Source: Xenopus tropicalis
Taxonomy: Eukaryota; Chordata; Amphibia; Anura; Pipidae
Assembly: GCF_000004195.4 (NCBI RefSeq)
Contig: NC_030680.2
Coordinates: forward strand, 144,315,545-144,379,544
DNA length: 64,000 nucleotides
Reading direction: 5' to 3'
Under the pieces are notes generated by a model, which saw only the letters and a program-made list of their open reading frames with translations, was not told the DNA's origin and made no database searches. Made by a program: the position numbers and the translations under genes. Below are positions 45,177-56,506 of this stretch, in pieces (position 1 is the stretch's first letter; each line of letters starts with the position of its first letter).

Positions 45177-45675
45177 TTAAAGAAATACTGTCATGGGAAA
45201 AGTAGCTCCCTGACACCTGTTTTGCTAAATGGGGTAGGTATCAGAATAGCACTCAATAGTAAGAAATCCAAGTCCGGCTTGGGACTCCTCCAGTTACATG
45301 GGAGTAGGAGAAACAATAGGTTAGCTGAAAGCAGTTCTAATGTGTAGCGCTGGCTGAAAGCTCAGACTCAGGCACACTTTACTGCTGCGCTGCAAGTTGG
45401 ACTTATATCCCCCCCCTCACCCCCAGCAGCCGATCAGCAGAACAATGGGAAGGGAGCAAGATAGCAGCTCCCAGTAGGTATCAGAATAGCACTCAATAGT
45501 AAGAAATCCAAGTCCGGCTTGGGACTCCTCCAGTTACATGGGAGTAGGAGAAACAATAGGTTAGCTGAAAGCAGTTCTAATGTGTAGCGCTGGCTGAAAG
45601 CTCAGACTCAGGCACAAGGCACTGAGATGGCGCCTACACACCAATATTACAGCTACAAATACATTTGTAGGCCGA
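45177..45675 (-). mobile_element. T2-like repeat, inverted relative of 35162-35947
   Basis: It starts TTAAAGAAATACTGTCATGG, a TTAA-bounded terminus, and contains about 1.7 inverted 239/240-bp units (TAGGTATCAGAATAGCAC at 45236 and 45476). It continues into GATGGCGCCTACACACC, the inverse of 35275-35292, and loses similarity after about 45675. Confidence 0.8.
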
Positions 45676-47983
45676 AGAATAAAAATTATTATTAAATTAT
45701 TATATTTGATATTTTTCCCTTCCAATTCCCAAGCTGGACTTTCTCTTTGCAATGTTTCATACCCAGCGTTATCTCTGCATTCCTTGTGTTATAACATTGG
45801 GGAAATGATGTCCTGCACTAATAATAAATAAAAGATGAAGGCATCATCAATGAAAAAATATTGTTCTCTCCAGAAATTCTCCCCACAGCGAACAGAAATG
45901 ACAGAAACTTCAAAAGCGAATGAGCTTGTTTGGGACCGGAGCCACGTTCCCCTAACTGCCAAATGGAGTTCTGGAGAAGACTGGATCCAAGGACACTACA
46001 AAGCTCCAGCAAAAAGGAAACAATTCAAAATAAGCAAATTGCAGTTTGTTTCCAATAATTAGATACCTCGGTACGCTAAACAAACCAGATGTTGCGCTGG
46101 CACGCTGGTGTTTAATTATACATGTTGCGGGGGGGGGGGGGGGACGTATTTAGAATGCAGAGATATATAATTAGCCTGAGTTTCCCACATGTTATACGAT
46201 GTATTGTTTGTGTATTGCTTATGGTACAGTTGGGTGGAAAGGTTGGCGCTCTGTTAATAAAGAATAAACGTCGGTAATAATGTTCCCCCGCGGTTGCTAA
46301 CAAGCAGAACGCAGGATACAAAACAAATGGGAGAGCCCAGGGCGCCGAGCGAATACAGTCATTTACACAAAATAAAATGCGCAAATTCACATAATGAGCA
46401 AAGCTAAAAATGCAACTGAATAAAGGAGAAATATATCAGGAGAAATCAGGTGCAGCCCGAATTAACGTTATAACGTTAGGGCTCATTTACAACTGCAAGG
46501 GCCGGGCGCAAAGTGCAGGTTTGGACTTCAGTCGCCATGTTTTTTGTTACCCATAATGCACCCAATCCACTATTTTAGAATCGGGCCTATATCCTGGTCA
46601 TTTCCCTTTCTTCTAGAATAACAAGTCTAAGCAGAACTATCATTGGAGGAGGATGTCTGGCTGACCCATTACCAGATATCAATTGAGCAGGTCATATTTG
46701 TGCCCCATAAAATGTGCCAAAAATCTGTCAACTCAGTCTGGAGTGGCAGTAAATGCCACCTGGTTATGTCCGACCATAGAAGGGTATTAGCCCAAGATAT
46801 CTAACCTTACGAATGGGGCACTTAGCCAGATAAATTGCAATATTTCTACCACAACGTTTTGAGTTAGATCCATCAAATGCTGTTTCATAATGCAACTTAT
46901 AAAGGACAATCCAATAATTATAGAAAACAGTGGAACAGCTCCCCTTGTCTCTATTCCTTGCCTGCAACATGATGGGTCCTTTTGTTTCATCCTTATTCTG
47001 ACCCAGCTAGCCCAGCATTGTAGTTCAACAACAGTTCAGGGTCATGAGTTGCCCTTTTGTCTAAGAAAAAAAAGTTCCCCTGAGTCAGTGAGTGCCCTGG
47101 GCTTCCTCTACTCTCACTGAGCTCTAACTACGCTATAGGTGTGGCAGCCATTCCCCATGGAAGTGTTATATAAGTCCTAGTCATGGTGGAGATAATGGTC
47201 CGGCACTGGAACATGTTGCACTGGATACTCAGAATACGGGCTATAAATTGCCCTGGCTGATTATCCGCCCCAGGACATGGAACAAGATGATGTCTCTGTC
47301 CCCTGACATAGTTGGGAGATGACTGCTGTTCCTATCCCTGTTACACGGCCTCACACTCATTTCTGGTTTCTCACAATAAGGTGTGTGTGATTGCTGCCGA
47401 CTTCCACCCTAGTAACCAGGGCCAACAATAGAACAGATTAATCAGGCTCTTTCCTTATACCCGGGAAGTAGAGCGAGTGCTTGAATATGTTCCTTGTTTC
47501 CAAGCTTCCAGTAATTGTCCGGCTCCTCGTTAGTCGTAAGGTGGGTCCCCTGAAGGGACTTTATTTCATATCATTTTCCAGTAAGAGAACATGAAGCAAG
47601 AGGCTGACATTTCTACACCCCGTGGGTAACCTGTGGGATCAGAACTATTCCCAGGGCTGATATCAGGGATAAAATCCATCCGCCTTGCAACTTTATTGCT
47701 TTATTCTGGCATGACTTTGTGTGTGTAACCCAAGGGCACAGGATGTTGTATTAAAGGGCAAGTTAGCAAAGAGGAAAAGGCTCATCTCCTGTTATAAATA
47801 GAAATACATGCTAATAATGGGGGATTTTATTATCCAAATATTGACCGGAGCAATGGTACTGCCAGGACAGTTACTAGCCATAATAGTGGCCATAATTTTA
47901 TCTCTTTAAATATTTGTTGGCAGAAGCAAAATTACACTGGGATAACAAAGACTCTAGATTTCAGGAAAGCAAATATTAGCTCT
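45676..47983. other. Longest repeat-poor stretch; no gene assigned
   Basis: About 2.3 kb with few recognisable repeats. The plus frame at 45835-46062 (75 residues, ending VSNN) has no domain that I recognise. A run of G at 46129-46143 and a frame at 46890-47120 are also without support. TTGTAGTTCAACAACAGTTC near 47020 resembles a MITE fragment. It may be intronic or intergenic single-copy DNA. Confidence 0.35.
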
Positions 47984-48339
47984 TTAAAGGAAAACTATGC
48001 CCTCAGAAATTCAGTTGTCTTTAAAATATATTGCATTAAACAAGCTCCTATGTAAAACCCTGCTTTATCTAAATAAACCATTTTCATATAAATAAACTAT
48101 TTTAGCAGTATGTGCCATTGGGTAATCCTAAATAGGAAACTGCCATTTTAAGAATTAAGGGCCGCCCCCTGGGATCATAGGATTCACAGTGCACACAAAC
48201 AAGCCAAGGCACACATACATGCTAGGCCCCATCAGCCAATGAATGGGCAGAGCCTATGTGGCCCAGTTTAGAAGTTAGGAAAGAAAAGGAAAGCATTTAA
48301 AAACTACATGAGTTCTTGAACAAGCAGAATACCCAAGGC
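47984..48339 (+). mobile_element. T2-like MITE, right end missing
   Basis: It opens TTAAAGGAAAACTATGCCC, a T2-type terminus. The element is lost at the start of a CR1-like LINE end at about 48340. Confidence 0.6.
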
Positions 48340-48512
48340 TATTGTGATACTAATACCTACAGTTAGTACTAGTGTTTGTATATATAGTTTATGTATGTGA
48401 GTGTATAGATTGGTAAGTATAGGGTGTGTGTGCTGGGTTTACTTGGATGGGTTGAACTTGATGGACTCTGGTCTTTTTTCAACCCTATGTAACTATGTAA
48501 CTATGTAACTAA
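48340..48512 (+). mobile_element. CR1-like LINE 3' end
   Basis: AAGGCTATTGTGATACTAAT ... GGACTCTGGTCTTTTTTCAA and a tail of ATGTAACT units. It is the plus-strand version of 879-1045. Confidence 0.72.
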
Positions 48513-48513
48513 G

Positions 48514-49850
48514 TCAGAGGGGACAGATGCTCCATTGAAAGAATATAAATATTTTATTATATTATGTGTATCTGGTTTGGTACCTATGGATTGGAGGAAA
48601 GCTGATGTAATTCAAATATTGAGAAGGGGATTACAATCTCAGCCTGGCAATTATAGGCCTGTAAGTATGATGTCTTCAGTGGGCAATTTATATGAAGGCT
48701 TGTTAAGAGATGACATTTAGCATCATGCTCTGGAGAATGGCATTATGAGCAGTAATCAGCATGGCTTTATGAAGGGCAGGTCGTGTCAGACTAATTTGAT
48801 AGCTTTCTATGATGAGGTTAGTAAGAAGCTGGACAGTGTGGGTCAGTGTGGGAATGGGGTGCCAGGTGCCCACTAGAACACCTTAGACTGTGAGCCCAGT
48901 CTCCAAACTATTTTTCCTTTTCTCTTTCCTTCTCACTCACATTATTTATTCTCTTAATCACTTATTTCTATTTATTTTCTTTGTTCTCATGTAGAAATGA
49001 TTAATGACCATGGTAAAGGCATACAAGGAAAATGGCTGGGTGAGCAGGAGGGCCCACTGACACCTGGGCCCCCCGGGAGTTTTCCTGGTATCCTGATGGG
49101 CCAGTCCGACACTGGTGAGGGTGCGGTAGATGGGATCTATTTGGTTTTTGCCAAAACGTTGCATACTGAGCCTCAGAAACTATTGCTTTCTTAGCTAAGG
49201 TCTGTTGGGCTTAGTACTGTTGTTGGATACATGGATAGAAAACTGGCTGCAGGATCGGGTACAGAGGGTGCTGGTAAATTGTACATTCTCTACGAGTAGT
49301 AGGGTTCTTATTGGGGGTCTGTATTAGGTCCACTATAACATGTTCATTAATGACTTAGGGGTGGGTTTTACAAGCAATGTATCAGTGTTTGCAGATGGCA
49401 CAAAACTCTGCAGCCCAATGAATTCCATCCAGGATATGGCACCTTGCAGCAGGGTCTGGGCAAACTGGCAGTCTGGGCGGCTAAGTGGCAGATGAGATTT
49501 AATGTGGATAAATGTAAGGTCATGCACCTGGGGGGTAACAATATGCCCCCACTTATACCCTTAATGGGACTGCACTAGGCAAATCCATAATGGAGAAGGA
49601 CCTTGGAGTCCTTGTAGATAATAAACTTGGCTGTAGCAAGCAATGCCAGGCAGCAGCTGCAAGGGCAAACAAGGTTTTGAGCTGTATTAAAAGGGGTATA
49701 GATTCACGGGAGGAGGGGGTTATTCTTCCCCTTTACAGAGCGCTGGTAAGGCCCCATCTAGAATATGCTGTTCAGTTCTGGTCTCCAGTGCTCAAACGGG
49801 ACATTATTGAGTCAGAGACGCCAACTCTTTGTGCCCCATCCTGGAGCTTG
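48514..49850 (+). pseudogene. CR1-like LINE reverse transcriptase remnant
   Basis: A decayed non-LTR reverse transcriptase read on the plus strand in several frames. In order: LVPMDWRKADVIQI and PGNYRPVSMMSSVGNLYEGL (about 48570-48705), the finger region of CR1/L2-type enzymes; then QHGFMKGRSCQTNLIAFYDE (about 48758-48817); then a hAT MITE at 48844-49114 that splits the gene. After it come GAVDGIYLVFAKTLHTE, the palm segment FINDLGVGF...VFADGTKL (about 49340-49410), and the thumb-like MEKDLGVLVDNKLGCSKQCQ ... LYRALVRPHLEYAVQFWSPV (49590-49790). The catalytic motif reads FADG where the family has a second aspartate (FADD/YADD). With stops and frameshifts, the enzyme is dead. No endonuclease domain is present. 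Confidence 0.88.
48844..49114 (+). mobile_element. hAT-like MITE inside the LINE
   Basis: A 271-bp element from CAGTGTGGGAATGG to CCAGTCCGACACTG, with flanks GTGTGGGT and GTGAGGGT (7 of 8). The LINE coding sequence resumes directly after it. Same family as 298-575. Confidence 0.82.
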
Positions 49851-50076
49851 GAGAGCGGCGCCATTGGGCCCAAACTGTACAGCAGGGTCAAAGTGCAAAA
49901 AATCTTTAAGACAAATGGACTGCAGGGTTCAAGGCATCAACTTTAAAATAAACTATGACTAAAAACATAACCAAGATATTTATTTAATCTGTATAGTTTT
50001 AAATGTAGGTTTTGAGTTTTCTCTAACAGGAAAAGGTGCAAAGAGAATCCCAGATTCCCATTTGTGGATCACAGTA

Positions 50077-51076
50077 CAGGTATAGGACCCGTTATCCAGA
50101 ATGCTCAGGAACAAGGGTATTCCGGATAAGGCGTCATTCCCTAATTTGGATCTCCATACCTTAAGTCTACTAAAAAAATCAATAGACCATTAATTAAACA
50201 AATAGGATTGTTTTGCACCCAATAAGGATTATTTATATCTTAGTTGGGATCAAGTACAGGTACTGTTTTATTATTACAGAGAAAAGGGAATCATTTAACC
50301 ATGAAATAAACCCAATAGGGCTGTTCTGCCCCAATAAGGGGTAATTATATCTTAGTTGGGATCAAGTACAGGTACTGTTTTATTATTACAGAGAAAAGGG
50401 AATCATTTAACCATGAAATAAACCCAATAGGGCTGTTCTGCCCCAATAAGGGGTAATTATATCTTAGTTGGGATCAAGTACAGGTACTGTTTATTATTAC
50501 AGAGAAAAGGGAATCATTTAACCATGAAATAAACCCAATAGGGCTGTTCTGCCCCAATAAGGGGTAATTATATCTTAGTTGGGATCAAGTACAGGTACTG
50601 TTTTATTATTACAGAGAAAAGGGAATCATTTAACCATGAAATAAACCCAATAGGGCTGTTCTGCCCCCAATAAGGGGTAATTATATCTTAGTTGGGATCA
50701 AGTACAGGTACTGTTTTATTATTACAGAGAAAAGGGAATCATTTACCCATTAAATAAACCCAATAGGGCTGTTCTGCCCCCAATAAGGGGTAATTATATC
50801 TTAGTTGGGATCAAGTACAGGTACTGTTTTATTATTACAGAGAAAAGGGAATAATTTACCCATTAAATAAACCCAATAGGGCTGTTCTGCCCCAATAAGG
50901 GGTAATTATATCTTAGTTGGGATCAAGTACAGGTACTGTTTTATTATTACAGAGAAAAAGGAAATCAGTTCTAAAATTCTGAATTACTCAATTAAAATGG
51001 AGTCTATGGGAGACGGGCTTTCTGTAATTTGGAGCTTTCTGGATAATAGGTTTCCGGATAAGGGATCCCATACCTG
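50077..51076 (-). mobile_element. Complete CAGGTAT MITE with about 7 units, inverted
   Basis: Both ends are present: CAGGTATAGGACCCGTTATC after TA, and GGGATCCCATACCTG followed by TA. About seven inverted 113-bp units lie between. Same architecture as 24645-25867 in opposite orientation. Confidence 0.92.
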
Positions 51077-51084
51077 TAGGATAT

Positions 51085-51510
51085 TTAATCGACATATAAC
51101 CCCTGCCTGCATCCCAGACTAACCCCAGACTGGGTCCCAAGGAACAAACTATTGCGGCAGCACAGTGTTTGGGTTTGAGCTGTGAGGTAGCAGGAGGATA
51201 AGAAGTGGGATAAAGGATAAGCCCGAGCCGGCTGTAATGATATCAATATTGGTCTGGAATTCCAGTTATGTCTGTTGCTGACTGCACAACGACTTGTAAA
51301 TGAACGAATGTGCCAGGAAGGGCAAGTCAAATAAATAAATGATTTAGGGTGGTTAAAAGAATAGGGACAAGGGTGGGAACTGGTGATAAATGGCACCAAA
51401 TTGGAAAAGGGAATAACATTGGATGTCTTTATCTTGCCTTCTTGTTATGGCACTACTGCCACTGAGTTACTGTAGTCATTTTGCAGAGAATCTGCCTGTC
51501 AAAAGGCTAC
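51085..51510. other. Unclassified spacer
   Basis: The minus frame at 51085-51399 has no recognisable domain. Confidence 0.35.
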
Positions 51511-51514
51511 AGAG

Positions 51515-52568
51515 CTATGAGCAAACTTAGGGGGCTGTTCCTGCTGAATTGTGCTTAGTACAGGGGAATCCCTATGTGCCATAGTTTTATGGTATCTCTC
51601 TGTACAGGCTATGAGAAAATTTAGGGGGCTGTTCCTGCTGAATTGTGCTTAGTACAGGGGAATCCCTATGTGCCATAGTTTTATGGTATCTCTCTGTACA
51701 GGCTATGAGCAAACTTAGGGGGCTGTTCCTGCTGAATTGTGCTTAGTACAGGGGAATCCCTATGCTGCCATAGTTTTATGGTATCTCTCTGTACAGGCTA
51801 TGAGCAAACTTAGGGGGCTGTTCCTGCTGAATTGTGCTTAGTACAGGGGAATCCCTATGTTCCATAGTTTTATGGTATCTCTCTGTACAGGCTATGAGCA
51901 AACTTAGGGGGCTGTTCCTGCTGAATTGTGCTTAGTACAGGGGAATCCCTATGTGCCATAGTTTTATGGTATCTCTTTGTACAGGCTATGAGCAAACTTA
52001 GGGGGCTGTTCCTGCTGAATTGTGCTTAGTACAGGGGAATCCCTATGCTGCCATAGTTTTATGGTATCTCTCTGTACAGGCTATGAGCAAACTTAGGGGG
52101 CTGTTCCTGCTGAATTGTGCTTAGTACAGGGGAATCCCTATGTTCCATAGTTTTATGGTATCTCTCTGTACAGGCTATGAGCAAACTAAGGGGGCTGTTC
52201 CTGCTGAATTGTGCTTAGTACAGGGGAATCCCTATGTGCCATAGTTTTATGGTATCTCTCTGTACAGGCTATGAGCAAACTTAGGGGGCTGTTCCTGCTG
52301 AATTGTGCTTAGTACAGGGGAATCCCTATGCTGCCATAGTTTTATGGTATCTCTCTGTACAGGCTATGAGCAAACTTAGGGGGCTGTTCCTGCTGAATTG
52401 TGCTTAGTACAGGGGAATCCCTGTGTTCCATAGTTTTATGGTATCTCTCTGTACAGGCTATGAGCAAACTTAGGGGGCTGTTCCTGCTGAATTGTGCTTA
52501 GTACAGGGGAATCCCTATGTGCCATAGTTTTATGGTATCTCTCTGTACAGGCTATGAGCAAACTTAGG
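51515..52568 (+). repeat. 94/95-bp tandem array, 11 units, three-unit order
   Basis: GCTATGAGCAAACTTAGG recurs every 94 or 95 bp (51608, 51702, 51797 and onward). At one site units carry TGTGCC, TGCTGCC or TGTTCC, and after the first unit these follow in that order three times: a trimeric higher-order repeat of about 284 bp. Confidence 0.95.
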
Positions 52569-52584
52569 GGATTCCAGCTCTCTA

Positions 52585-52594
52585 CCTCTGTCTA

Positions 52595-52629
<35 letters not shown>

Positions 52630-52630
52630 G
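52585..52630 (+). repeat. TCTA microsatellite
   Basis: About eight TCTA units directly after the 94-bp array, with a CTATATCTA interruption at the start. Confidence 0.95.
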
Positions 52631-52997
52631 TTTCTCTTACGTTCCCTTTGAAATCAGACAGCTGTAGACTGATCCCTCTTTACATTCCAAATCATTAACT
52701 TAAGAAAATAAAGAAGCTTTTCTTACACCCCTAACTGTGCAAAGGGGCAAAAAAGAGCATTTAATGAGAATAACTCAAGAAATTTAGTAGCGCAGATTAG
52801 GATCTGAGAATGTAAAGGTCAGCGAGTCGCCAAACACAGATGGCTTCCTGGTCTAAAGTATAAATACAATTAGCGAGATTTGTCTCCCTACCACTCACTC
52901 CTATATTAAACAGTGAATCGGCACCGCTGGGGGTTTATTTGTACGGATTTTTATTAAAGGAAGTGGAACATGTGATGTGCATATAAGATTTAGAACT
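52631..52997. other. No recognisable feature
   Basis: No supported gene or repeat. Confidence 0.4.
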
Positions 52998-53232
52998 TGT
53001 AGAGTGTAAGCTCTTTTGGGCAGGGCTCTCTTCACCTCCTGTATCGGTTACTGATTGCTTTATATGTTACTCCTTGTAGAGTGTAAGCTCTTTTGGGCAG
53101 GGCTCCCTTCCCCTCCTGTATCGGTTACTGATTGCTTTATATGTTACTCTGTATGCCCAATGTATGTAACCCACTTATTGTACAGCGCTGCGGGATATGT
53201 TGGCGCTTTATAAATAAATGTTAATAATAATA
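52998..53232 (+). mobile_element. L2-like LINE 3' end with internal 76-bp duplication
   Basis: The segment from CTTGTAGAGTGTAAGCTC to TTTATATGTTACTC is present twice in tandem. It is followed by TTGTACAGCGCTGCGGGATA, GGCGCTTTATAAATAAATG and an AATAAT tail. This is related to the 3' end at 4186-4818. Confidence 0.75.
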
Positions 53233-53588
53233 ACTGAATATACAGTAGTTCACGTATATTTAATGAATATGCAGCAACTGTACTTACCATACACCGTTTG
53301 TTTAACCAGATCCCCAAACAAACTGATTATTGGTTAAGCCAAATTGGGTCACCAAGGAACCTCAGCAGATTTCCTAGCTGTGTTCCTCAGCCAATGGCAT
53401 TTCCAGCTTCCACAATAAATATCTTGAAGACCCCTTGACTAAGTAAAGAATGGTGAGTTAGTTGCCAGTGCCTACCCATGCACGGATAACTTGCAGCATA
53501 AAGAGAAGCAGAATGGGCTTCTCATTCAAGGCAAGAACATTCTCTCTCCCAGTAGCTGTAAGCCATGACTTCTGGAAATAAAGGAAAA
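53233..53588. other. No recognisable feature
   Basis: No supported gene or repeat. Confidence 0.4.
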
Positions 53589-53596
53589 GGGATGTT

Positions 53597-53901
53597 CAGT
53601 GATCCCCAACCAGTGGCTCAGGGGCAACATGTTGCTCCCCAACCCCTTGGATGTTGCTCTCAGTGCCCCCAAACCAGGGAGTTATTTTTGAATTCCTGAC
53701 TTGGGGGCAAGTTTTGGTTGAATAAAAACAAGATTTCCTACCAAATAAAGCCCCTGTAAGCTGATAGGGTGCATAGAGGCCCCTAATAGCCAATCACAGC
53801 CCTTATTTGGCTTCTCCATGAACTTTTATGGTGCTTGTGTTGCTCTCCAAATCTTTTATATTTGACTGTGGCTCACAAGTAATAAAGGTTGAGGATCCCT
53901 G
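53597..53901 (-). mobile_element. hAT MITE, CAGGGATCCCCAACC family, copy 4
   Basis: Inverted relative to the other four copies; ends CAGTGATCCCCAACC and GGTTGAGGATCCCTG. No clear 8-bp duplication is seen. Confidence 0.85.
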
Positions 53902-54054
53902 CTCTAAACCTTGACTCAAGATTCACATTGGTCTGTTTGCACCCTGGATAAACGGTATACTATCTCAAAAAGACAGAGAGAGGGGCAAGAACGTGAAGGA
54001 CAAATAAGCTGAAAGCTTGGGCAGCCAGACGCGAATAAAGCAGAAAGTAAAAGT

Positions 54055-54370
54055 CTAAAGGTGCCCATACACGGGCCGATTCTAGCTGCCAATATGGGTC
54101 CCTTAGACCGATTCGGAAGCTTTTCGGCCCATGTATGGGCACTACCGACGGGCCTGCCCAACCGATATCTGGCCTGAAATTGGCCAGATATTGATCGGGC
54201 AGGTTAAAAGATTTAACTGCGCCCATTGCTCCCGTTATAATTTGATCATTTGGCCCCAGGCCTACATTTTCCCGATATTGCCCACCTGTAGGTGGGGGAT
54301 ATTGGGACAAGATCCGCTCGCTTGGCTCACTTGCCAAGCGAGCGGATCTTAACGTGTATGGCCACCTTTA
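54055..54370 (+). mobile_element. TAAAG-GGCCATACAC MITE, best-preserved copy
   Basis: A 316-bp element opening TAAAGGTGCCCATACACGGG and closing CGTGTATGGCCACCTTTA. It has further internal inverted pairs (GATCCGCTCGCTTGGC / GCCAAGCGAGCGGATC at about 54310-54347; ATATCTGGCC / GGCCAGATAT), so it folds extensively. The superfamily is unresolved. Confidence 0.8.
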
Positions 54371-54554
54371 GCCTGTATTTGTCATGGCTGTCATGGCAGA
54401 ACATGGTATCCAGGGGTTAAGAGGCTCAAGGTGGAGATTCAGGAACAAGGTCAGGGCAGGCAGCAATCAGCATAGTCAGAATCAGAGCAGGAAGGTCAGG
54501 AACCGAAGGATTATTCTGAGGCATTGAACCGATGATGATGTCTCATGGTGACAC

Positions 54555-54730
54555 CAGGGGCGGGCTAAACTGACCGGGCTCCCTAGGCAACCCCGTCGGC
54601 CACCTTGCCCCTGCGCTATCGCATCGCACCCCCCCGTAATGACAAGCGGCGGGGCAATGACAACAGAGCACAGACTAGAGGTAGGCAAGAGAGGTTCTGG
54701 CTCTTCTGCCTACCCCTAGTTCCGGCCCTG
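54555..54730. mobile_element. hAT MITE, CAGGGGCGG...CCGGCCCTG ends
   Basis: A 176-bp element with ends CAGGGGCGGGCTAAAC and TAGTTCCGGCCCTG and flanks GGTGACAC / GGCGACAC (7 of 8). Confidence 0.78.
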
Positions 54731-54841
54731 GGCGACACTGTGCTGTGACAAAGCAACCGTGGGTGCCATCATCTTGGAGTCACCAAAGGGAGCACTCATG
54801 ACAATATTCGGCCCAAAGCAGATCTGAACTGCTAGATTCTA

Positions 54842-54970
54842 ACTGTAGATTCGGGCAAAAGTCATAGAGGTGCCACAGACAGTCCCTATTAATTGTACCT
54901 GTGGGGGGCTGTTTGGGCCTCTGAGACCTTGAAATGCCAGGGTCTATTTTGAATCCCAGTCTGGATTTGG
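54842..54970 (+). mobile_element. Partial copy of the 1816-2290 element, uninterrupted
   Basis: GAGGTGCCACAGACAGTCCC, GGGGCTGTTTGGGCCTCTG and ATTTTGAATCCCAGTCTGG match the parts of 1816-2290 that flank the hAT MITE there. Here they are joined without it. Confidence 0.75.
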
Positions 54971-55141
54971 GCCAAAGTTTAGGGCAAACAGAAATGGCGA
55001 ATCAGCAGGAAACCATGGCACAAAAGGGCTTTATGTTCCATCAAACTGCTAGAACTAACAAAAATTGCTCGAACTTTGCACAAAATCTCTCAGGAGCATT
55101 TTCTATTGACAGCTGTAGCCCCCAGGCCACCCTGTTGTACA

Positions 55142-55345
55142 TCTGATTGGGGCTAAAATTGGCCAAATCTCGATTGGGCAGGTTTGATTTCCTGATCAGG
55201 GACCACATTGGCTCATTGATGTGGTCGTTGGTCCCGCCATTGCAATTTGATAATAAATTAGACCAATTTCGCCCAACTTTAGGTGGTCATATTGGCATAC
55301 AGTCCGCTCATTTGGCGACCTTGTGAGTCTTCCTTAAGTGCCAAA
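55142..55345 (-). mobile_element. Decayed TAAAG-GGCCATACAC MITE
   Basis: GGCCAAATCTCGATTGGGCA, AATTTCGCCCAACTTTAGGT and CCGCTCATTTGGCGACC are diverged versions of internal blocks of 54055-54370. Confidence 0.5.
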
Positions 55346-56368
55346 TGATTGCCGAGCCCAATGTGCCCCATTACTGAATAGTTAGACAAAACACAAGAAG
55401 ACATGACATCTTATGTACTGACAAATAACCCAAAACAGTGATGCAGAACATATGGGCCCCCCAGATATTGCTGAAATACAACTCCCAGCGCCCCACCGAC
55501 AGCGGATAGAAGGACGGATATCCATACATTACAGAGTCTCAAATGCCCTAAATGAATTCCGACATTAACAAATAAATTCTAGAGCCCGGACACATTTTAT
55601 TGACGGATTGAATAAGTGACATTAGAATGAGCAATTTATCCTTGTCACTTGCAATCTATCAGAACTGCCCCCCCCAAACTCAATAAGAAACACATAAAAG
55701 AACGTCAGTCAACAACTTGCCCATTTATATTAAAACAGATGGTCAAGTGCAAATTGAAACGTCATGGTCCAAACAGAGCAAAGGCCCCAGAGGGAGCGGC
55801 CGAATCTGATTGGCCAATTATTTATCAATGGGTAAAACAGCAACAAACGCACTGAGAGCTACACTGGCACATCTCATGTAACACATTAGTATTGGCCCAT
55901 TCCATTTGCTTTAATTATAAAAAATTATGGCCCCATTTATATTTGGGTCTGTCTATTTCCCTGCAGTCACATGATCCTAACAGATTCTTCTCTTTGATCA
56001 CAAACCCAGAGAATAAAGGTTGGGGAAGAAACCAAATAAAAGCATGTGATTCTAAGATTCCTTTACCTTTCAGCTCTGGGAGAAAGTAGTATGAAATGTA
56101 TTTCCTTATGTGACTAGAAAAAGTGATAATATGTATTTTAAAAAATGATATAATCCTTTTTTTCCCCTTATGAACCTTTCATACAGAGGCAACATTTCTC
56201 CCAATGGCCAAATTATAATAATAATAACAACTGGTACATATCTATCATGCTTTATCAACCAATAATTGTTGAATTATGGATCTTCTATGGCTTTAAATCC
56301 CTACTGGTGTCATTTATCTAATTGACACATTTACCAGCCATTAATAATGTTTTACAATTTGTTGAAAT
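55346..56368. other. Unclassified spacer
   Basis: AATACAACTCCCAGCGCCC near 55480 is a MITE-like fragment. Short frames at 55649-55855 and 55892-56089 have no recognisable domain. Confidence 0.4.
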
Positions 56369-56506
56369 GCAATCCTATTGGGTTTATTTAATGGTTAAAT
56401 GATTCCCTTTTCTCTGTAATAATAAAACAGTACCTGTACTTGATCCCAACTAAGATATAATTACCCCTTATTGGGGGCAGAACAGCCCTATTGGATTTAT
56501 TTACAT
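56369..56506 (+). repeat. Single ~113-bp unit, isolated
   Basis: TCCTATTGGGTTTATTTAAT through GCAGAACAGCCCTATTGG is slightly more than one unit, with no MITE ends on either side. Confidence 0.88.

Noticed and set aside
45835..46062. 75-residue frame as a possible exon
   Set aside because: No domain recognised, and no splice-site or flanking coding evidence that I could establish; kept only as a note.
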